A stretch of 8,507 nt of DNA from Firmicutes bacterium ZCTH02-B6 (GTDB lineage: Bacteria; Bacillota; Limnochordia; Limnochordales; ZCTH02-B6): positions 1 through 8,507 of the forward strand of contig LZRQ01000153.1 of assembly GCA_002159155.1 (NCBI GenBank), written 5' to 3'. The position numbers and the translations under genes were made by a program. Shown one piece after another: positions 6,101 to 8,507 of this stretch; within the stretch, counting starts at the first letter, position 1, and every line of letters starts with the position of its first letter. The notes under the pieces were generated by a model. That model did not search any database, was not told the DNA's origin, and saw nothing but the letters and a program-made list of their open reading frames with translations.

Positions 6101-8507
6101 GCTCAGTTGGCGAGTGGCCGATAGCGAAGGCGTCTACGGCACCTTGGCCAGCGTCGGGGAGGTTATCTTTCCTGACCTGCTGGAGGGCGACGAGTTGATC
6201 CCGACCGTGGCCGTGCTCCGCCAGTCGGACCAGGCCCAGATTATGCTGGAGCCCCGGACCCCGTCGGGCACGTACACCATGGTGGTCACGGCGCTGGGCG
6301 GTCCCGCCAGCGGCAACTACCGGCTGGCGGAGAACGGCAACACGCCGGGGAGGTTGAGGATCTTTCCGCGGCAGTTGTCGCTGGCGACCACCCAAATCGT
6401 GCTGACCTACGGCGACACGTCGGGCGGCCGGGAGATAGGCCAGTTCCCGTTGCCGGCGCTGGTGGGGGTGCTGGACGGCGACGAGGTGGGCCTCAACCCG
6501 GCCAACTTCTTCCTCCGCCGGGTGGATCCGGACAGCGCGTACCCCAACGGCGTCGACATCTCCGTGGGCCGGTACTACATCGAACCTTACTCGGACGGGG
6601 GCATCGCCTGGGACCCGCTAACAGGCGAGGACGCCGGCAACTACGAGTTGCCAAAGGCAGACGCGCAGGTGGTTTCCCTGGTGGTGGAGCCTACGACGCT
6701 GTTTTACTCCATCACCGCACCGGCCGTAGAGTACGGGGATTTGCCCGCCTTTCACGTCACGCTGGACGGCGTTGTGGTCCGGGAGGGGCATGCGGACAAC
6801 GTCGAGGGAACAGGTCTTGAGATCCGCCACGGCACTGCCGTTTACCCGTGGCCCTACACGTTGGATGTGGGCGAATATGAAGTCACCATCCGGTCCTTGA
6901 CCGGCAACGCCGCCGGCAACTACCGGTTGGCTACGACGGGTAATACCCCGGGGACCCTGCGGGTTGATCCCAAGCTCGTCAACCCGGTGTTATCTTACCG
7001 GACCGCCGTGTACGGGGACGCGCTGCTCATGCCGTACGACGATGGAGTGCAGCTGCGGCTCGGCGCCAAGTTGGACGACGGCGGGGTGACGGATCGGCCC
7101 AACGCGGGCATCCACACATCGGTCGTGCTGGAGTTGGTCGGCCCTCACGCCTATCGCTACCGGCTGGTGAACCTGGAAGACCGGCATACGGGAGTTCTGG
7201 AAGTGCAACGGCGGCCGGTAACGGTGACCCTGCTCGATTACAACCGGACGTACGGTGACCCGCTGTCGTGGATGCCGATAGTGGTCGACAACTTGGCGCC
7301 GGGAGATCAAAACCGTCCGGAGCGCTTTTCCTTCCAGGTATCGCGCTATGGCGAGACGTCGCCTTTCCATGAGCGCACGCCGGTAGGGACGTACACCCTG
7401 ACCGTCGTAGGCCTTGACAACCCCAATTACACGCTGGCGGACGAGGGCCACACCAGCGCCACGGTGACCATCTTCCCGCGGCCGGTGCGCTATACCACAT
7501 ACGACCGGAGCATCGCGTACGGCAACGAGGGCACCTATCTCGGCGACGCGCTCCTTTTCGCGGACGACATCCTTCCCGGCGACGCGGTGTGGGCGGGAGC
7601 CATGGTTGTCCGGGATCGGGACGGGTACCCGCTGTACTTGGAGGCGGGGCGACGGTACCCGTTGATGCCCGGGAGCCTGGAAGGGCCAGCCGCGGGCAAC
7701 TACGTGCTGCGGCACGAGGGGTCCGAGATCGGCTACTTGACCGTGACGGCCCGTGAAATCCTGTTCACGCAAAACCAGCTGGTCTACATGGGAAGCCCGC
7801 TGGTCTTTGACGGTCTGTTTGGAAGCTTTGAAAAGGCGTACGGGCTAATCACCGACCCTGAGGCGTTTGACATCGCCGTCAACGAATTGATCGGTCTTCT
7901 CCCGAGCGACGACGTGCGCTACGTGGTGCAGCAGCCCGAGCTTCGCTTCAGCACCCAAGGCTACCTGGCCGCGGGCCGGTACGTGTGGACGTTGGAGCTC
8001 GCGGGCAGTTCCGCGAAGAACTACGTGCTGCCGGCAACCGGCACTTCCTTTGCCTTGACCATCGAGCCGCGCCCCGTGGAGGTCTTCTTTGAGTTCCCGG
8101 ACCTCATCTACGGCGACGCATTTGAACCTGAATTCTTCCGGGTCATTTTCGACTTCGCCGGCGACGACGACAGCTTGTTCGCGGGTGCGAGTTTTGAGCT
8201 GGCGCCCACGACCATCTTTGGCGCGGGTCTTCAGTTGCCTGTCGACGAACTGTGGTTCCTGGGGGAGGTGGCGATCCCGCAGGCGGGCAACTACTGGCTG
8301 CTCCTCACGGATCCGGACGCGCACCCCTTTAACGGGCCCGACGCGGGCAATTTCACCCACTGGCGTCCCGTGGACATCGTCGGGCGGTTCACCGTGCAAC
8401 CCAGGCCGCTTTACCTGTTGCCACCCGCGCACACCCGCTGGATCTACGGCAGTACCCCCAACAGTTTCGACGGGTTTTACGGCGGGATTGCCGGTCCCGA
8501 CGACGGG
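3144..8507 (+). CDS. TpsA-type giant exoprotein with MBG repeats (C-terminus outside window)
   Basis: The ATG overlaps the transporter stop (TGATG) and the frame stays open to the window end, 1788 codons. Residues 1-48 form a long Arg-rich signal peptide with hydrophobic core 27-44 and cleavage after ALG. The TPS secretion domain follows: VIRWSSFSIG (about 87-96), TLNIVTG and the hallmark NPHGI at 136-140, then GGMFVAS. Residues about 170-770 are beta-rich, with the typical LLRAGVNVRLHG segment near 400-415, probably beta-helix. A Gly-Asp loop (774-782) precedes MBG-type repeats from 792 onward, each with a PRxL-type strand, a YG(D/S/T) motif and usually a GNY motif. I found no cysteine. The protein should be exported by the adjacent transporter and displayed as a surface fibre. 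Adhesion or cell-cell contact is the usual role of such proteins; the target here is unknown. No toxin domain is visible within the window, though one could follow. Confidence 0.92.
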   Translation, partial: MGLLVTRPSARTVGRQRRPGRVERPGLAAATTVVALLAALLAAPGALGQELPVVDPANPAGVVITTDTSPNPQMTITQSAERAVIRWSSFSIGQDAGVHFLHQQGARAATLNIVTGSGASILAGELTATGSVFLINPHGITVTETGEVNTGGMFVASTLADVNETAFLNGDDRLVLQAASGSPAGDVANAGLIRGRDVALIGARVANSGEILAARLGRVALASGSHAVLDLSGDGFLQVLAPADIADALDTDDSLPLVANSGSIAAEGGLVHLEAFTAYKAVRQAINMGGVIEARNVSGEPGRIVFGTGDGSPIVVSGILDVRPADGETGASGGQVEIAGSKVALDFTKLRIGEGGSFSLAADSIQIQAPVSDDDWDDSAYEEGDTTYIFDEGTPGGRSDIGDLLRAGVNVRLHGNREVMWDGGIIITSAEVEERTVSGKAGDLHLVAGERILLDGVFQNYNSNWTMTVNARPVSGIQLEEEDWTVYAYIENRANFINNNGHLTMRIVGGEESAGLAAGEIDLPELFSGAGLTAEIDRRANEYEDSYIAIRGNIIASGDITLSGHLRTILQTTDDPATHIATLKGASVTWTTETEDRLMGLFLRFIEVRNGREIMTRFGRGGSYGSPGVDGDATRLILGSSGEGYSRLYGDSNPGQAELGSLILSLAPHNKRLPGEGARERGWLLTNIPEGGIPLTEILELGSIAVDGPGPKAIISALRGEPYYLTLAATGEIAFKPVQMDEVAYEDPDLGWVEEARWVSGAAGAYWINLAPDDLDGDGKGDGAKVTLEILPRPLTIEALIPTTYVYGTPEPLVHIDNLVEGDDVAPLVLLTKVVRDHTETGGETLQRVGAGFGLPAEADRGEYIYSVLDITGEDAPNYNVDVRSLPSDVRFFISPRTITYTISDLSRVYGSDALPAADLDGLLEADKLFVRPVVGLFKEGEHEPNSIRLAVGTYTAKVVGLTGDRAHNYEVVVGPSAYLTVTPRTLSWRVADSEGVYGTLASVGEVIFPDLLEGDELIPTVAVLRQSDQAQIMLEPRTPSGTYTMVVTALGGPASGNYRLAENGNTPGRLRIFPRQLSLATTQIVLTYGDTSGGREIGQFPLPALVGVLDGDEVGLNPANFFLRRVDPDSAYPNGVDISVGRYYIEPYSDGGIAWDPLTGEDAGNYELPKADAQVVSLVVEPTTLFYSITAPAVEYGDLPAFHVTLDGVVVREGHADNVEGTGLEIRHGTAVYPWPYTLDVGEYEVTIRSLTGNAAGNYRLATTGNTPGTLRVDPKLVNPVLSYRTAVYGDALLMPYDDGVQLRLGAKLDDGGVTDRPNAGIHTSVVLELVGPHAYRYRLVNLEDRHTGVLEVQRRPVTVTLLDYNRTYGDPLSWMPIVVDNLAPGDQNRPERFSFQVSRYGETSPFHERTPVGTYTLTVVGLDNPNYTLADEGHTSATVTIFPRPVRYTTYDRSIAYGNEGTYLGDALLFADDILPGDAVWAGAMVVRDRDGYPLYLEAGRRYPLMPGSLEGPAAGNYVLRHEGSEIGYLTVTAREILFTQNQLVYMGSPLVFDGLFGSFEKAYGLITDPEAFDIAVNELIGLLPSDDVRYVVQQPELRFSTQGYLAAGRYVWTLELAGSSAKNYVLPATGTSFALTIEPRPVEVFFEFPDLIYGDAFEPEFFRVIFDFAGDDDSLFAGASFELAPTTIFGAGLQLPVDELWFLGEVAIPQAGNYWLLLTDPDAHPFNGPDAGNFTHWRPVDIVGRFTVQPRPLYLLPPAHTRWIYGSTPNSFDGFYGGIAGPDDG
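3288..4040 (+). other. TPS secretion domain region (FHA N-terminal, haemagglutinin activity type)
   Basis: The mature N-terminus, from residue 49 to about 300, fits the FHA/HMW1 secretion domain that the POTRA domains recognise. The visible landmarks are the W-S-F-SIG block, the VTG of the TLNIVTG strand, the FLINPHGI motif (about 133-140) and the GGMFVAST block, in family order and spacing. The second NPHG-like or NPNG motif of some members is not obvious. The C-terminal limit is approximate because the domain passes smoothly into further beta-helix coils. Confidence 0.8.
5463..5489 (+). other. Calcium-loop-like motif at the boundary before the MBG array
   Basis: Residues 774-782 read DLDGDGKGD, with Asp at 774, 776, 778 and 782. 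This is the DxDxDGxGD pattern of EF-hand-like and thrombospondin type 3 calcium loops. It is single, sits just before the first MBG repeat, and may stiffen the joint between the beta-helix and the repeat stalk when calcium is bound. Calcium binding is inferred only from spacing of the acidic residues. Confidence 0.5.
5517..8507 (+). repeat. Array of at least eleven MBG-type protein repeats, the last cut by the window
   Basis: Repeats begin at residues 792, 896, 984, 1075, 1183, 1276, 1358, 1445, 1536, 1642 and 1753, marked by PR-L/V type strands (PRPLT, PRTIT, PRTLS, PRQLS, EPTTL, DPKLV, RRPVT, PRPVR, AREIL, PRPVE, PRPLY). The Tyr of the YG motif is at 807, 910, 998, 1089, 1197, 1290, 1370, 1459, 1548, 1656 and 1768, so units are about 80-112 residues. 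Most end with a GNY or NY motif before the next strand. MBG (mostly beta, glycine-rich) domains are common in bacterial surface proteins and build stalks. Repeat 9 is degenerate (YMGS in place of YGD) and repeat 6 lacks GNY. Copies are diverged at the DNA level, so the array is old rather than recently expanded. Confidence 0.85.

Noticed and set aside
6990..8432. Minus-strand frames opposite the MBG repeats
   Set aside because: They mirror the repeated coding sequence of the plus strand and show His/Arg/Val-rich translations without a recognisable fold.

Overview
The window is GC-rich bacterial DNA with two divergent transcription units: a membrane-transporter gene on the minus strand, running off the left edge, and a two-partner secretion (type Vb) operon on the plus strand, running off the right edge. 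The operon encodes an outer-membrane pore protein of the FhaC/ShlB type and a very large secreted FHA-type protein, so the organism must have an outer membrane. Shine-Dalgarno sequences are strong (AGGAGG-like). Together with the high GC this would fit a GC-rich diderm Firmicute, for example a Limnochordia-like lineage, but that placement is a weak guess; other high-GC diderms remain possible.

Layout. Positions 1-1092 (minus): the N-terminal 364 residues of an ANKH-like member of the MATE/MOP transporter superfamily. Positions 1093-1435: an intergenic region with inverted repeats, an array of 11-bp-phased GTAAGCG direct repeats that looks like a response-regulator binding site, and a small hairpin followed by a T-tract. 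Positions 1436-1507: a possible 23-codon leader ORF with the only good ribosome binding site in this region; its TGA overlaps the ATG of the next gene. Positions 1504-3144: the TpsB transporter, 546 aa, with signal peptide, two POTRA domains and a 16-strand-type barrel ending in Phe. Positions 3144-8507: the TpsA exoprotein, at least 1788 aa, with signal peptide, TPS secretion domain (NPHG motif), a long beta-rich region, a calcium-loop-like motif and at least ten and a half MBG-type repeats.

How it works together (inferred from family knowledge). Both proteins carry Sec-type signal peptides. TpsA would cross the periplasm unfolded, be recognised through its TPS domain by the TpsB POTRA domains, and pass through the barrel to the cell surface, where the MBG repeats would form a long stalk. 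The genes overlap by one base (TGATG), so they are almost certainly co-transcribed and translationally coupled. The most interesting points are the apparent loss of the conserved VRGY motif and of an N-terminal plug in TpsB, the phased promoter repeats, the overlapping leader ORF, and the prokaryotic ANKH-like protein. I see no defence system, CRISPR array, mobile element, tRNA or rRNA here.
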